Source: Sedimentitalea arenosa
Lineage (GTDB): Bacteria > Pseudomonadota > Alphaproteobacteria > Rhodobacterales > Rhodobacteraceae
Reading direction: 5' to 3'
NCBI RefSeq assembly: GCF_016428585.1
Contig: NZ_JAELVR010000002.1
Coordinates: 1 to 64,000, forward strand
DNA length: 64,000 bases
Shown here: positions 8,912-19,607 of the stretch, one piece after another
Layout of the letters: each line of letters opens with the position of its first letter
Numbering within the stretch: position 1 is the first letter of the stretch
Translations under genes and position numbers: made by a program
Notes under the pieces: model-generated
The model's database searches: none
What the model was told of the DNA's origin: nothing
What the model saw: only the letters and a program-made list of their open reading frames with translations

Positions 8912-9883
8912 ATGCCAGGATGGATTGCAAAGACTATCACCGCTGTCGCGGTCTGTATCGCCGCGTCCACGGCGCGGGCCGAAACCACGACCGTACGGGT
9001 GGCCGTGCTGCAGATCGGCACGGTCAACTGGGAACTGGACACGATCCAGCGCAACGGGTTCGACGCCGTGGAGGGCTTCAAGCTCGAGGTACTGCCCTTT
9101 GCCGACAACGGCACGACGCGGGTGGCTTTCGAAGGCGGTGAGGCGGACGCCGCCGTTGTCGACTGGATTTGGGTCGCACGCCAGCGCGCCGCTGGGAAGC
9201 CCTACGTGTTCATTCCTTATTCCAAGGCGGTTGGTGGCCTGGTCGTGCCGGCGGACAGCGATGCACAGACCCTTGCCGACATGGCAGGCCGCAGGATCGG
9301 CATCGCCGGCGGCCCGGTCGACAAGAGTTGGCTGATCCTGCAGGCCTATGCGCGGCAGGTCCATGACATGGACCTCGCGGATGCGACCGAGCAGGTCTAT
9401 GGCGCGCCGCCGTTGATCTACAAGACTGCGCTGTCCGGTGATACCGACGGTGCGATCAACTTCTGGCATTTCCTCGCCAAGATGAAGGCGGAGGGCATGC
9501 GCGAACTGGTGTCGGTTTCCGACGCCTCGACAGCGCTGGGGCTTGATCCCGAGGTGCCCTTGCTGGGCTACGTGATGAAAGAGGAGTTCTTGGCCGAGAG
9601 CCCCGGTCTCGCAGCGTCTTTCTACCGGGCCTCGCGGGCCGCCAAGTCGTTGCTGGCCGAAGACGATGCGGCGTGGGAGCCGCTGAGAGATCGCATGAAC
9701 GCCGATACGGAAGCGCAGTTCTTGGCGCTTCGCGACGATTTCCGCGCCGGAATTCCGGCCGATGCCGCGGTGGATGCCGACAGCGCGGACAGGCTGTTGC
9801 GGCTCATGGCGGACCTGGGTGGAGAGAAACTGGTCGGTGGGGCCACGGAACTGCCACCCGGCGTTTTTGCCGACCTGCAATGA
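8912..9883 (+). CDS. NitT/TauT-type ABC transporter substrate-binding protein
   Basis: This 323-residue periplasmic binding protein has a signal peptide ending STARA-ETT and the pattern of the nitrate/sulfonate/taurine class (VRVAVLQIGTVNWELD, ADAAVVDWIWVARQRAAGKP, YSKAVGGLVVPADSD). It should deliver a small ligand to the permease and ATPase encoded next. The context (a PQQ/methanol operon) suggests a ligand linked to that metabolism, perhaps a metal chelate, rather than taurine; this is inference. A ribosome site AAGGGG precedes the ATG. Confidence 0.85.
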   Translation: MPGWIAKTITAVAVCIAASTARAETTTVRVAVLQIGTVNWELDTIQRNGFDAVEGFKLEVLPFADNGTTRVAFEGGEADAAVVDWIWVARQRAAGKPYVFIPYSKAVGGLVVPADSDAQTLADMAGRRIGIAGGPVDKSWLILQAYARQVHDMDLADATEQVYGAPPLIYKTALSGDTDGAINFWHFLAKMKAEGMRELVSVSDASTALGLDPEVPLLGYVMKEEFLAESPGLAASFYRASRAAKSLLAEDDAAWEPLRDRMNADTEAQFLALRDDFRAGIPADAAVDADSADRLLRLMADLGGEKLVGGATELPPGVFADLQ

Positions 9884-9899
9884 CGGAGGCGGCGCGCCG

Positions 9900-10637
9900 T
9901 TGATCGTTCGTCTCGCGTCCATCACCGGGCTGTTGATCTTGTGGATCCTGACCGCCTGGCTGGGCAACGATCCCGAAGTTCTGCCGATGCCCGGCGCCCT
10001 GATCACCCCGTTCCTCGCCGAGGTGATGTCGGGCGATCTGCCGTATCACCTTGCGATGACCCTGATCCGGGTACTCTGGGCCTTTGCTTTGGCGATGGCC
10101 GTCGGCTTGGCGTTGGGGCTCGTGATGGGCTTGTTTCCCAGGGTCGATGCCTGGCTCGATCCGTGGCTCGTGATATTTCTCAACTTGCCCGCTTTGGTGC
10201 TGATTGTGCTGTGCTATCTCTGGGTGGGTCTGAACGAGACCGCGCTGATCCTTGCGGTGACGCTGAACAAGATCCCCAACGTGACGACGATCGTGCGTGA
10301 AGGCGCGCGGGCGCTCGATCCCGATCTCAAGGCGATGGCCCAGGTTTACCGGATGCCGCGGGCGACATATCTGCGCCACGTGGTGATGCCGCAGCTTGCA
10401 CCCTTCGTCGCGGCGGCGGCGCGATCGGGCGTGGCGGTGATCTGGAAGATCGTCCTCGTCGCCGAGTTTCTTGGCCGGTCCAGCGGCGTCGGGTTTCAGA
10501 TCCACCTCTATTTCCAGCTCTTCGACGTGGTGCACGTGCTGATCTACTCGCTCTCCTTCATCGCGGTGATGCTGCTGGTGGAATGGACGTTACTTCAGCC
10601 CTGGGAGCGTCGTGTGCGACGCTGGAGGGCGGCGTGA
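9900..10637 (+). CDS. NitT/TauT-type ABC transporter permease
   Basis: This is a 245-residue inner-membrane permease of the binding-protein-dependent class with about six transmembrane segments. The EAA loop is visible as EGARALDPDLKAMAQVYRMP. I chose a TTG start at 9900, 17 bases after the previous stop, because upstream codons in this frame are shadow of the binding-protein gene and the first membrane segment (SITGLLILWILTAWLG) begins there. A GGAGG lies about ten bases ahead. Its TGA is interlocked with the GTG of the ATPase gene (GTGA). Confidence 0.87.
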   Translation: MIVRLASITGLLILWILTAWLGNDPEVLPMPGALITPFLAEVMSGDLPYHLAMTLIRVLWAFALAMAVGLALGLVMGLFPRVDAWLDPWLVIFLNLPALVLIVLCYLWVGLNETALILAVTLNKIPNVTTIVREGARALDPDLKAMAQVYRMPRATYLRHVVMPQLAPFVAAAARSGVAVIWKIVLVAEFLGRSSGVGFQIHLYFQLFDVVHVLIYSLSFIAVMLLVEWTLLQPWERRVRRWRAA

Positions 10638-11220
10638 TACGGGTCAACATCATCCGCAAGGCGTTTGACGCGACCGAGGTGTTGCGCGATGTGTTCTTTT
10701 CGGTGGACAAGGGCGAAACCGTCGCAATCCGCGGGCCATCCGGGGTCGGCAAGACAACGTTGTTGCGCCTCGTCGCGGGGATCGACACCGATTTCGACGG
10801 CCGTATCGAGCGGCCCGAGGCGCTGGCCATCGTGTTTCAGGAGCCAACGCTCCTGCCATGGCGCTCGGTCCTGCAGAATATCAGTCTGGTGCACCCGGCG
10901 CTTGGCGATACTGCCGTGCTGGCGGCGCTTGCGAAGGTCGGCCTTGATGACAAGGCTGACCTGTTTCCCGGGCAGTTGTCGCTGGGCCAGCAGCGCCGGC
11001 TGTCGCTTGCACGGGCATTCGCGGCGCGACCTGATCTGTTGATCTTGGATGAACCTTTCGTGTCGCTCGATGCCAAGCTCGCCGACGAGATGCTGGGCTT
11101 GACCGAGTCGCTGATCGCCGAGTTTCGCCCGGCCACGATCTTCGTCACCCATGCCGAGGCGGAAGCCCGGCGCCTGGCCGACCGGGTGTTGACCCTCGGC
11201 GGCGCGCCCGCGACCCTGAT

Positions 11221-11224
<4 letters not shown>
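10634..11224 (+). CDS. NitT/TauT-type ABC transporter ATP-binding protein
   Basis: This 196-residue ATPase has Walker [10 protein letters not shown], a Q-loop region [10 protein letters not shown], the signature LSLGQQRR, Walker B LLILDEP and a switch histidine in VTHAE. It is shorter than the usual 240-260 residues of this class. The start is a GTG overlapping the permease stop (GTGA) after GGAGGGC, so the subunits are translationally coupled. It completes the importer with the two upstream genes. Its TAG overlaps the metG stop on the other strand in the palindrome CTAG (11221-11224). Confidence 0.87.
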
Positions 11225-12930
<1,706 letters not shown>

Positions 12931-13014
12931 GTGTCCGTCCGCGTGCTGGTCCGGCGCTGTGTAGCGCAGGGCGTGCGGGCCGTCACCCCGTCTTTTGGCG
13001 CGAGCGGTCGGGCG

Positions 13015-14244
13015 TCACTCTCCGTTGCCGTCGCGCTGCCGGCGGAACAGGCGACCGACGGTGAAGGTGGTGCGCGGCGAATAGATGTAGGGCGTCCGGT
13101 CCTTGCTCGTCGGGCGCGCCCGCATCCGCGTCAGGCCGAACACCACCAGCAGCAGGTGGCCGACGGCGATCATGGTGAACATCGCATGTGGCCCGTAGCG
13201 ATCGATCAGCAGCGAGGCGACTTGCGGCGCGGCGATGGCGCCGAGGGCGAAGAAGAACATCAGCGCCGCGGACAGCTCGACCCGTTGTGAACTGTCGGCG
13301 AAGTCATGGGCATGGGCGGCGGCCACCGAATAGATCGGGAACGTGGTCGCGCCGAACACGAAGACGCTGAGCAGAACGCCCGTGGTGCCGAGCGCGGAGG
13401 CGCCGACCGTGAGCATGGAGCTTGCGATCGCCGCGACGGACAGCCAGATCAGCACCCAGCGTCGATCATATCGGTCCGCCAGCCAGCCGACCGGGTATTG
13501 CGCAAGCGCCCCGCCCAGAACGAAGGTCGCGAGGAACCAGCCGATCTGCGCCGCGGTCAGACCGACTTCCTGCCCATAGACCGGCCCGATCATCCGGAAC
13601 GAGGCCGAGGACAGGGCCGCCACGACGACGCCGGCCGCCGCCAGCGGCGACATCTGCACCGCGAGCATCGGGCGCAGGCGCGGCGCGTCGGGGGTTTCGG
13701 GTTGCTGAACGGTGGTCAGCGTCAGCGGCAGAAGGGCCGCGCAGCACAGGATGGCGAGGATGTTGTAGGAAACATAGCTGGCCGGATCGAGTATCCCGAT
13801 CAGCAGTTGCGCGACCAGCGATCCGGTCATGTCGACCACGCGATAGGCGCCCATCGTGCGGCCGCGGCTCTCGTTCGTGACCTTGGATTGCAGCCAGGCC
13901 TCGATGACCGTGTAGCATCCGGCGACGCAGAGCCCCGTCATGACCCGCATCAGCGCCCAGGCATACGGGTCCACGACCAGCATATGCGCGAGCAGCCCGA
14001 TGGCCCCGGTCGCGGTGAAGGCGGCGAAGGCGCGGGAATGGCCCACGCTGCCCATCAGGCGCGGGGCCCACCAGCAGCCGATGAAGAAACCGAGGAAATG
14101 GGCCGATCCGAGCATCCCGATCTCGGCGGTCGAAAAGCCCAGTGTCAGCCCCGACAGGGCATCCAGCGGGCCGACGCCGCCGGAGGACAGTTGCAGGAGG
14201 GCCACGGAAAGAAACAGCGCGGCAAAGGAAATCAGCAGTCGCAT
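13015..14244 (-). CDS. MFS transporter (YcaD-like subfamily)
   Basis: This 409-residue integral membrane protein has about twelve hydrophobic segments and the typical MFS pattern between helices 2 and 3 and again after the central loop (GWLADRYDRRWVLI). The order and motifs (GFFIGCWWAPRLMGSVGHSRAFA, RVMTGLCVAGCYTVIEAWL) fit the YcaD/UMF-like subfamily of unknown substrate. I chose the ATG at 14244 at the first membrane helix; a TTG at 14268 would add eight residues. Neither has a clear ribosome site. No neighbour indicates a substrate. Confidence 0.82.
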   Translation of the reverse strand: MRLLISFAALFLSVALLQLSSGGVGPLDALSGLTLGFSTAEIGMLGSAHFLGFFIGCWWAPRLMGSVGHSRAFAAFTATGAIGLLAHMLVVDPYAWALMRVMTGLCVAGCYTVIEAWLQSKVTNESRGRTMGAYRVVDMTGSLVAQLLIGILDPASYVSYNILAILCCAALLPLTLTTVQQPETPDAPRLRPMLAVQMSPLAAAGVVVAALSSASFRMIGPVYGQEVGLTAAQIGWFLATFVLGGALAQYPVGWLADRYDRRWVLIWLSVAAIASSMLTVGASALGTTGVLLSVFVFGATTFPIYSVAAAHAHDFADSSQRVELSAALMFFFALGAIAAPQVASLLIDRYGPHAMFTMIAVGHLLLVVFGLTRMRARPTSKDRTPYIYSPRTTFTVGRLFRRQRDGNGE

Positions 14245-14318
14245 CGTCGCCCACAATGCGGCAGCCAAGCGAGCAGGCTTGAGGTTTTTCGACAGCCTTG
14301 TGTCGTTTTTGGCCGCGC

Positions 14319-14918
14319 TCAGGTCGCGCTGCGGATCACGGCTGTGATGTCGAGTTCTACCGCGTCGCCAACGAAGCCGGGAAATCCCGAGGCGCCGAAG
14401 GCCGCCCGGCTGATCGCCCCGTCGAGGCGCACGGTCAGGGTGCTCAGGTCATTCGGGCCGCTGCCGCGCGCGCGAAAGACATTGGCATTCAGCGTGATCG
14501 GAAGGGTCAAGCCGCGCAGGGTCAGCGCGCCGGTGACGGTCGCACCGCCGGACAGGCGCCCCTCGGCGGACAATCGGATCGAGGTGGAGGAGAAGCGGAT
14601 CACCGGGAAGCGGGCCGCGTGCAGTACGTCCGGCCCGATCATTGCTTGCGTCGCGAGGGGTAGCGCGGTGCGCGCGCCGGTCACGTCCAGGGTGACATCG
14701 ACGCGGGATGCGGCCGGCCGGTCGGGGTCGATCAGGATGTCCGCCGCGCTCACCGGCATGGTGCCGGCCTGTGCGATCCCGTTGACGAAGAAGCGGAAGC
14801 CGACGCTGGAGGCGGCCTTGTCGAGCACGTAGCGCCGCTCCGTCGCCGCGGCCGCAAGGGGGCAGAGCGCGGCGGCGCCAAGGGTGGCAAGGGCCGTCCG
14901 ACGTGTCATGGGTCTCAT
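14319..14918 (-). CDS. YceI-family periplasmic protein
   Basis: This 199-residue protein has an N-terminal export signal with a twin arginine (MTRRTALATLGAAALCPLAAAA), so Tat export is plausible. A YceI lipocalin-like beta-barrel follows (YVLDKAASSVGFRFFVNG ... GALTLRGLTLPITLN). YceI proteins bind polyprenoid or other hydrophobic ligands in the periplasm. The start at 14918 follows GGAGAG; another ATG lies nine bases further in. It lies between the MFS gene and the ImuA-like gene on the same strand. Confidence 0.85.
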   Translation of the reverse strand: MRPMTRRTALATLGAAALCPLAAAATERRYVLDKAASSVGFRFFVNGIAQAGTMPVSAADILIDPDRPAASRVDVTLDVTGARTALPLATQAMIGPDVLHAARFPVIRFSSTSIRLSAEGRLSGGATVTGALTLRGLTLPITLNANVFRARGSGPNDLSTLTVRLDGAISRAAFGASGFPGFVGDAVELDITAVIRSAT

Positions 14919-14993
14919 CCGCGGCTCTCCGGTAACCTGGTCGCGCGACTGGTTCATACCGTCAATCTATCGCGCGCGCCGCTACGGGCAATG

Positions 14994-15617
14994 TCAGTCG
15001 GTGGTGGGTGTCACCGACCATCCGGGGTGGTCGTCCGCGTCGGTGGCGCAGGGCCGGGTCACGATCCAGTCCTGCGGCGGCTGGCTGCGGGCGCGGCGGC
15101 GCGCCAGCCGCCAGCGCGGGACGCTGCCGGTATGGGCCGGGGCCATGTGCCAGCGGGTTTCGATGCCCTGCGCGCCGCCGTCACCGGGCGTCAGCAGCAG
15201 GCCGAGCGGGGTGCGGGCGCCTTCCGCCGCCCCGGTTTCGGCCGCGAGATGCATGCGCCGAACGGCCGTCAGCCCCGGTGCCCCGGGCAGATCGGCAACG
15301 ACCAGGGCCACGGCCCCGGCGCGCAGGGATTCCTCGGCGGCCCACAGCAGGTCCTCGGCGCGGGTGGGCGACACGAAGAGCAGCCGCGCGGGGTCGATGA
15401 AGGCGAACACGCCGTCCGGGTTCAGCATGTCGGCCTGCCAGGCAGGGGCAATCCACAGAACGGGCCCTTGCGTTCGGCTGGCCAGCCAGAGCGCGAAGCT
15501 GCGCCGCGCGGCCCCGCAGGCCTCGTGCACCCGCGCCAGCGCCAGGGTGAGGCCCGAATGCAGCTGGAGTTCGGGGCGGGCCGGGGCCGAACGGCGGGAG
15601 AGCAGATGAGTCGTCAT
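14994..15617 (-). CDS. ImuA-like protein, probable SOS-regulated translesion synthesis accessory
   Basis: This 207-residue protein resembles ImuA/SulA-RecA-like proteins of alphaproteobacteria. It has an N-terminal LALARVHEACGAARRSFALWL, a central GPVLWIAPAWQADMLNPDG and LLWAAEESLRAGAVALVVAD, then RRMHLAAETG, and a C-terminal WRLARRRARSQPP. ImuA normally works with ImuB and DnaE2 in the damage-induced mutasome. Neither is adjacent here, so this is an orphan copy or a diverged relative. It is shorter than typical ImuA and I see no clear Walker A. A GTTC-N7-GTTC LexA-type box lies 18 bases upstream of the start, supporting damage control. Confidence 0.72.
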   Translation of the reverse strand: MTTHLLSRRSAPARPELQLHSGLTLALARVHEACGAARRSFALWLASRTQGPVLWIAPAWQADMLNPDGVFAFIDPARLLFVSPTRAEDLLWAAEESLRAGAVALVVADLPGAPGLTAVRRMHLAAETGAAEGARTPLGLLLTPGDGGAQGIETRWHMAPAHTGSVPRWRLARRRARSQPPQDWIVTRPCATDADDHPGWSVTPTTD

Positions 15618-15634
15618 GGGCGAAAGAGTAGATC

Positions 15635-15649
15635 GTTCGCTGTTTGTTC
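15635..15649. promoter_or_regulatory. LexA (SOS) box, GTTC-N7-GTTC
   Basis: The sequence GTTC-GCTGTTT-GTTC exactly matches the direct-repeat LexA recognition pattern known for alphaproteobacteria. It lies 18 bases upstream of the ImuA-like start on the minus strand and 84 bases upstream of the aldo/keto reductase start on the plus strand. The ImuA-like gene is the natural target. Confidence 0.8.
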
Positions 15650-15732
15650 GCAATATTGCAGGCCGGATTTTCCAATTGCCCCCACCGGGACAGGCGCTAG
15701 GGTCTGCGCCACGCAGAACAGGGACAAGACAG

Positions 15733-16779
15733 ATGCAGATGAATCCGCTGGGCCGCACCGGCCTGACCGTTTCGGAATTGTGCCTCGGCACCATGACTTT
15801 CGGCACCCAGACCTCCGAGGCCGAGGGCCATGCGCAGATCGACCGGGCCCTGGCGGCCGGGATCAACCTGGTCGATACGGCGGAGATGTACCCGGTCAAC
15901 CCGGTCAGCAAGGAGACCATAGGGCGCACCGAGGAGATCATCGGCACCTGGAACGCGGCCAACCCCGCGCGGCGCGGCGACTACCTCCTGGCGACCAAGC
16001 ACTCGGGCGAGGGGCTGGCGGCGGTGCGCGACGGCGCGCCGATCACGGCCGAGACCATTCCGGGCACGGTCGAGGGCTCGCTGCGGCGGTTGCAGACCGA
16101 CTACATCGATCTCTACCAGTTTCACTGGCCCAACCGGGGCAGCTACATGTTCCGCAAGAATTGGACCTTTGACCCCACGGGGCAGGACCGCGCGGCGACG
16201 CTGGCCAACATGGAGGAGTGCCTGGAGGCGTTGCAGGCGCAGGTGGACAAGGGCAACATCCGCCATTTCGGCCTGAGCAACGAAAGCGCCTGGGGCACCG
16301 CGCAATGGCTGCGGCTGGCCGAGGACCGGGGCTGGCCCCGCGTGGTGTCGATCCAGAACGAGTATTCGCTGCTGTGCCGGCTCTACGACACGGACCTCGC
16401 CGAGTTGAGCGTCAACGAGGAGGTCGGCCTGCTGGCCTTCTCGCCGCTGGGAACCGGTTTGCTGAGCGGCAAGTACCAGAACGGGGCGGTGCCGGACGGA
16501 TCGCGCAAGTCGCTGAACCCCGGGCTTGGCGGACGTGAAACCGACAGGGTCCACGCCGCGGTCGATGCCTATCTCGACATCGCGGCGCGGCATGGGATCG
16601 ATCCGGTTCACATGGCGCTGGCCTGGTGCCGGACCCGGCCCTTCATGGCCTCGGCAATTTTCGGAGCGACGCATATGGACCAGTTGGAGCATGCGTTGGC
16701 CTCGGTCGATGTGGTGCTGGGCGAAGAGGTCCTGGCGGAGATCGACAAGGCGCATCGCGCGCATCCGATGCCGTACTGA
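15733..16779 (+). CDS. NADP-dependent aldo/keto reductase (Tas-like)
   Basis: This 348-residue TIM-barrel oxidoreductase has the aldo/keto reductase tetrad Asp48, Tyr53, Lys89 and His132 (LVDTAEMY, LLATKH, YQFHWP). Its length and sequence pattern (NPLGRTGLTVSELCLGTMTFG ... QNEYSLLCRLYDTDL) match the E. coli Tas group. It should reduce aldehydes or ketones with NADPH in the cytoplasm; the substrate is unknown. A start six bases further in (ATG 15739) is possible. It is convergent with the regulator at 16847 and shares its upstream region with the SOS-controlled gene. Confidence 0.87.
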   Translation: MQMNPLGRTGLTVSELCLGTMTFGTQTSEAEGHAQIDRALAAGINLVDTAEMYPVNPVSKETIGRTEEIIGTWNAANPARRGDYLLATKHSGEGLAAVRDGAPITAETIPGTVEGSLRRLQTDYIDLYQFHWPNRGSYMFRKNWTFDPTGQDRAATLANMEECLEALQAQVDKGNIRHFGLSNESAWGTAQWLRLAEDRGWPRVVSIQNEYSLLCRLYDTDLAELSVNEEVGLLAFSPLGTGLLSGKYQNGAVPDGSRKSLNPGLGGRETDRVHAAVDAYLDIAARHGIDPVHMALAWCRTRPFMASAIFGATHMDQLEHALASVDVVLGEEVLAEIDKAHRAHPMPY

Positions 16780-16846
16780 CGCTGTCCTGATCGCGGACGC
16801 GGGGATGCGATCCGGAGATTTGTCGCCCCGACTCTCTGCAGCGCGC

Positions 16847-17827
16847 TCAGACGGGCCTCGTCCTTGCCTTGCGCAGGGTGCGGGCGGACTGGCCGAAGGC
16901 GGCACGGAAGGCGCGCGAAAAGCTGGCGTCCGAGGAAAACCCCGTCGCGAGGGCGATATCGAGCACCGGCTGGTCGGTGTCGGTCACGCGCCGATGCGCT
17001 TCGGCAAGGCGCAGGGCGAGGTAATGAGCCTGGGGCGTTGTGGAGAGCCGTGCGCGGAACTGCGCTTGCAGCGCGCGCGGGCTGCTGCCGGCCCGGCGCG
17101 CCAGTTCGGGCAGCGGGAGCGGTTCGTCCAGCGTCTGTTCCATCAGCGCATGGGCGCGGGCGGTCAGCGGGGAGTGTGCCGGCGAGCCGCCGCTGCGCAG
17201 TTGCGCGCGATCGGACCCTGAAATCGTATCGAGGATGAAGGCGCCGGCCACGCGTGCTGCGAGGGCCGCACCGCACCGCCGGGCGATCAGCTGCATCATC
17301 ATGTCGATCGCCGGCGCCGCGCCGCCGCAGGTCATCCGGCCCCGGTCGATGTGGAAGCGGTCGCGCAGCGGGGTGACGGCCGGAAAGCGGGAGGCGAAGC
17401 TCTCGAGATCCTCCCAGTGGGTGGTCGCACGATAGCCGTCCAGCACGCCGGCCTCGGCCAGCAGCCAGGGGCCGCCGTCGATCCCGGCCAGCGTGGCCCC
17501 TGTGGCGGCGATCCGGCGCAGGCTGGCGCGCAGCGCGGGGGTGGCGTGATCGGCGAGCCGGAACCCCGCGATCACGATCAGCAGGTCGCAACGGTCGAGC
17601 CGGCGAAGCGCGGTGCCCGGCACGTCGATGCCGCTGGTCAGACGCGCCGGAGTCCCGCCCGCGGTGACGAACTGCCAGACGAACAGCTTGCGCCCCGCCA
17701 TCCGGTTTGCCGCGCGCAACGGGTCAACCGCCGCGGCGAAGCTGAGCGTGTTGCTGTCGTCCAGCACCAGCACGGCGACGTGGAGCGGCCGGGTCGACGG
17801 CTGCAGAATGTTTTTTTCGGATTCCAT
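16847..17827 (-). CDS. cdhR: GlxA-family AraC-type regulator, probable carnitine catabolism regulator (CdhR-like)
   Basis: This 326-residue protein has an N-terminal DJ-1/PfpI-type glutamine-amidotransferase-like domain (residues about 12-190, HVAVLVLDDSNTLSFA ... ATLAGIDGGPWLLAEAG) and a C-terminal AraC helix-turn-helix pair (about 220-320, LARRAGSSPRALQAQFRARL; ALATGFSSDASFSRAFRAAFG). Family members such as CdhR and GbdR sense carnitine or betaine and activate catabolic genes. It is divergent from the BKACE enzyme gene, 78 bases away, so it is the likely activator of that operon. Assignment to carnitine rests on this context. Confidence 0.8.
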   Translation of the reverse strand: MESEKNILQPSTRPLHVAVLVLDDSNTLSFAAAVDPLRAANRMAGRKLFVWQFVTAGGTPARLTSGIDVPGTALRRLDRCDLLIVIAGFRLADHATPALRASLRRIAATGATLAGIDGGPWLLAEAGVLDGYRATTHWEDLESFASRFPAVTPLRDRFHIDRGRMTCGGAAPAIDMMMQLIARRCGAALAARVAGAFILDTISGSDRAQLRSGGSPAHSPLTARAHALMEQTLDEPLPLPELARRAGSSPRALQAQFRARLSTTPQAHYLALRLAEAHRRVTDTDQPVLDIALATGFSSDASFSRAFRAAFGQSARTLRKARTRPV

Positions 17828-17905
17828 CAAGTGAAAAGCATAGAAAGCAAAGTAAACCCTGCCAAGCCGCGCCATGCTCCGCCGGCCAGACAGAAGGAGC
17901 GGACG
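17828..17905. promoter_or_regulatory. Divergent promoter region of the carnitine regulator and operon
   Basis: These 78 bases separate the divergent starts of the GlxA-type regulator and the BKACE gene. The part next to the regulator is unusually A-rich for this genome (AAGTGAAAAGCATAGAAAGC), as expected for overlapping promoters and an activator site. A ribosome site AAGGAGCGG precedes the BKACE start. No exact binding motif can be assigned. Confidence 0.55.
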
Positions 17906-18820
17906 ATGCCATTGGACATGAACAAAGAGGTCTTCATCACCTGCGCCGTGACCGGATCGGGCAGCACGCAGGACCGCAGCCCGCATGTGCCGCGCAGCCC
18001 GGCGCAGATCGCCGAGAGCGCCATCGCCGCCGCCAAGGCCGGCGCGGCCGTGGTGCATTGCCACGTGCGCGATCCGGAGAGCGGTGCGCCCTCGCGCGAT
18101 CCGAAGCTGTATCGCGAGGTCACCGAGCGCATCCGCGACTCCGAGACCGACGTGGTGCTGAACCTGACCGCCGGGATGGGCGGGGACATGGTGTTCGGCT
18201 CGACCGACAGCCCGCTGCCGCTGATCGAGGGCACCGACATGATCGGCGCGGCCGAGCGGGTCGCGCATGTCGCCGAATGCCGCCCGGAGATCTGCACGCT
18301 GGATTGCGGCACGATGAACTTCGCCGAAGCGGATTACGTCATGACCAACACGCCGGGGATGCTGGTGGCGATGGGACGGATGATGACCGAACTGGGCGTG
18401 AAGCCCGAGATCGAGGCCTTTGACACGGGCCATTTGTGGTATGCGAAACAACTGGTTGCGGATGGCGTTCTGGAGGCGCCGGCGCTGGTGCAGCTGTGCA
18501 TGGGGGTGCCCTGGGGGGCGCCGGACGATCTGAACACCTTCATGGCGATGGTCAACAACGTGCCCTCCGACTGGACCTTTTCGGCCTTTTCGCTGGGGCG
18601 CAACCAGATGGCCTATGTGGCGGCCTCGGTCCTGGCGGGTGGCCATGTGCGCGTGGGGCTGGAGGACAACCTGTGGCTCGACAAGGGGGTGCTGGCCGAG
18701 AACTGGCAGCTGGTCGAACGCGCCGGCACGATCATCGAGAACATGGGTGCGCGGGTCATCGGACCGGCCGAGGTGCGTGACCGGCTGGGCCTGACGAAGC
18801 GGGCGCCCAAGGCGCTCTGA
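17906..18820 (+). CDS. BKACE-family 3-keto acid cleavage enzyme, probable dehydrocarnitine cleavage enzyme
   Basis: This 304-residue TIM-barrel enzyme belongs to the beta-keto acid cleavage family. It shows the metal-binding His51-x-His53 motif (VVHCHVRDP), LNLTAGMGGDM, and the glycine-rich GHVRVGLEDNLWL near the end. Family members condense a beta-keto acid with acetyl-CoA to give acetoacetate and a new acyl-CoA. With 3-dehydrocarnitine the products would be acetoacetate and betainyl-CoA. The fused carnitine dehydrogenase-thioesterase downstream supplies the substrate and would consume betainyl-CoA, so this substrate assignment is well supported by context. Confidence 0.85.
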   Translation: MPLDMNKEVFITCAVTGSGSTQDRSPHVPRSPAQIAESAIAAAKAGAAVVHCHVRDPESGAPSRDPKLYREVTERIRDSETDVVLNLTAGMGGDMVFGSTDSPLPLIEGTDMIGAAERVAHVAECRPEICTLDCGTMNFAEADYVMTNTPGMLVAMGRMMTELGVKPEIEAFDTGHLWYAKQLVADGVLEAPALVQLCMGVPWGAPDDLNTFMAMVNNVPSDWTFSAFSLGRNQMAYVAASVLAGGHVRVGLEDNLWLDKGVLAENWQLVERAGTIIENMGARVIGPAEVRDRLGLTKRAPKAL

Positions 18821-18894
18821 GCCGGAAGCGGAACGCAACGGGGCGCATGGGCGTTGGCGTCAGTCACGTATTCCCAACGAAAGGACCCTCTCCC

Positions 18895-19452
18895 ATGAAA
18901 CCTGCACTTCTGACCGCCGCTGCCGCTGTGGCGCTGGGCCTGACGGGCCCGGCTCTGGCCGAAAGCTATCGCGACACCTCGGTCGCGATGACGGTGGACA
19001 ACGGGCTCGACCTGGATGCCTATCTGGGCAAGTGGTACGAGATCGCCCGCTTCCCTGTCTCGTTCGAAGAGGGATGCGTCGGCGTCACCGCGGAATACGC
19101 GCTGCGCGACGATGGCAAGATCCGGGTGCTGAACACCTGCCGGGAGGAGACGCTCGACGGGCCGGTCAAGACGGCGGAGGGCGTGGCGGAGGTGGTCGCG
19201 CCGAGCAGGCTGGAAGTGTCCTTCGTGCCGGCGCTATCGTTCCTGCCTTTCCTGAACGGCGATTACTGGGTGCTCGAGGTGAACGACGCGCACACGATCT
19301 CGGTGGTGGGTAACCCGGGGGGAACCAGCGGATGGATCCTGGCGCGCAGCCCGCAGATATCGCAGGACGACCTTGACGCGGCGGTGCGCGTGCTGGCCGA
19401 CAACGGCTATGACACCAGCCGGCTGATCAAGGTGCAGCAACCGGGAGACTAG
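18895..19452 (+). CDS. Lipocalin-family protein (Blc/apolipoprotein D-like), exported
   Basis: This 185-residue protein has a cleavable signal peptide (MKPALLTAAAAVALGLTGPALA, cleaved before ESY) and a bacterial lipocalin domain. The family GxW motif appears as LGKWYEIARFPVSFE, followed by VTAEYALRDDGKIRVLNTC and a C-terminal YWVLEVND. No lipobox is present, so it is probably soluble in the periplasm. Lipocalins bind small hydrophobic or amphipathic ligands. It lies inside the carnitine operon, between the cleavage enzyme and the dehydrogenase, so acyl-carnitine or lipid handling is a reasonable guess. A ribosome site AAAGGA precedes the start. Confidence 0.85.
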   Translation: MKPALLTAAAAVALGLTGPALAESYRDTSVAMTVDNGLDLDAYLGKWYEIARFPVSFEEGCVGVTAEYALRDDGKIRVLNTCREETLDGPVKTAEGVAEVVAPSRLEVSFVPALSFLPFLNGDYWVLEVNDAHTISVVGNPGGTSGWILARSPQISQDDLDAAVRVLADNGYDTSRLIKVQQPGD

Positions 19453-19607
19453 GGCATGTGCAATCCCGAGGCCGCGATCATCGGTGGGTCGGCCGGTCTG
19501 CGTGACTGGCCGGACCTGGCGAAACGGCCGCCGGCATGAGCGCCGGGCGGGCTCAATTCGGGTCGCCGGACGGGGTGTGCCAGGCGTACAGACCGCGTGC
19601 ATACCGC

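Noticed and set aside
19455..19539. 27-codon frame starting MCNPEAAIIGG between the two lipocalin genes
   Set aside because: It is short and lacks a ribosome site. Its resemblance to the dinucleotide-binding start of the carnitine dehydrogenase is probably chance.
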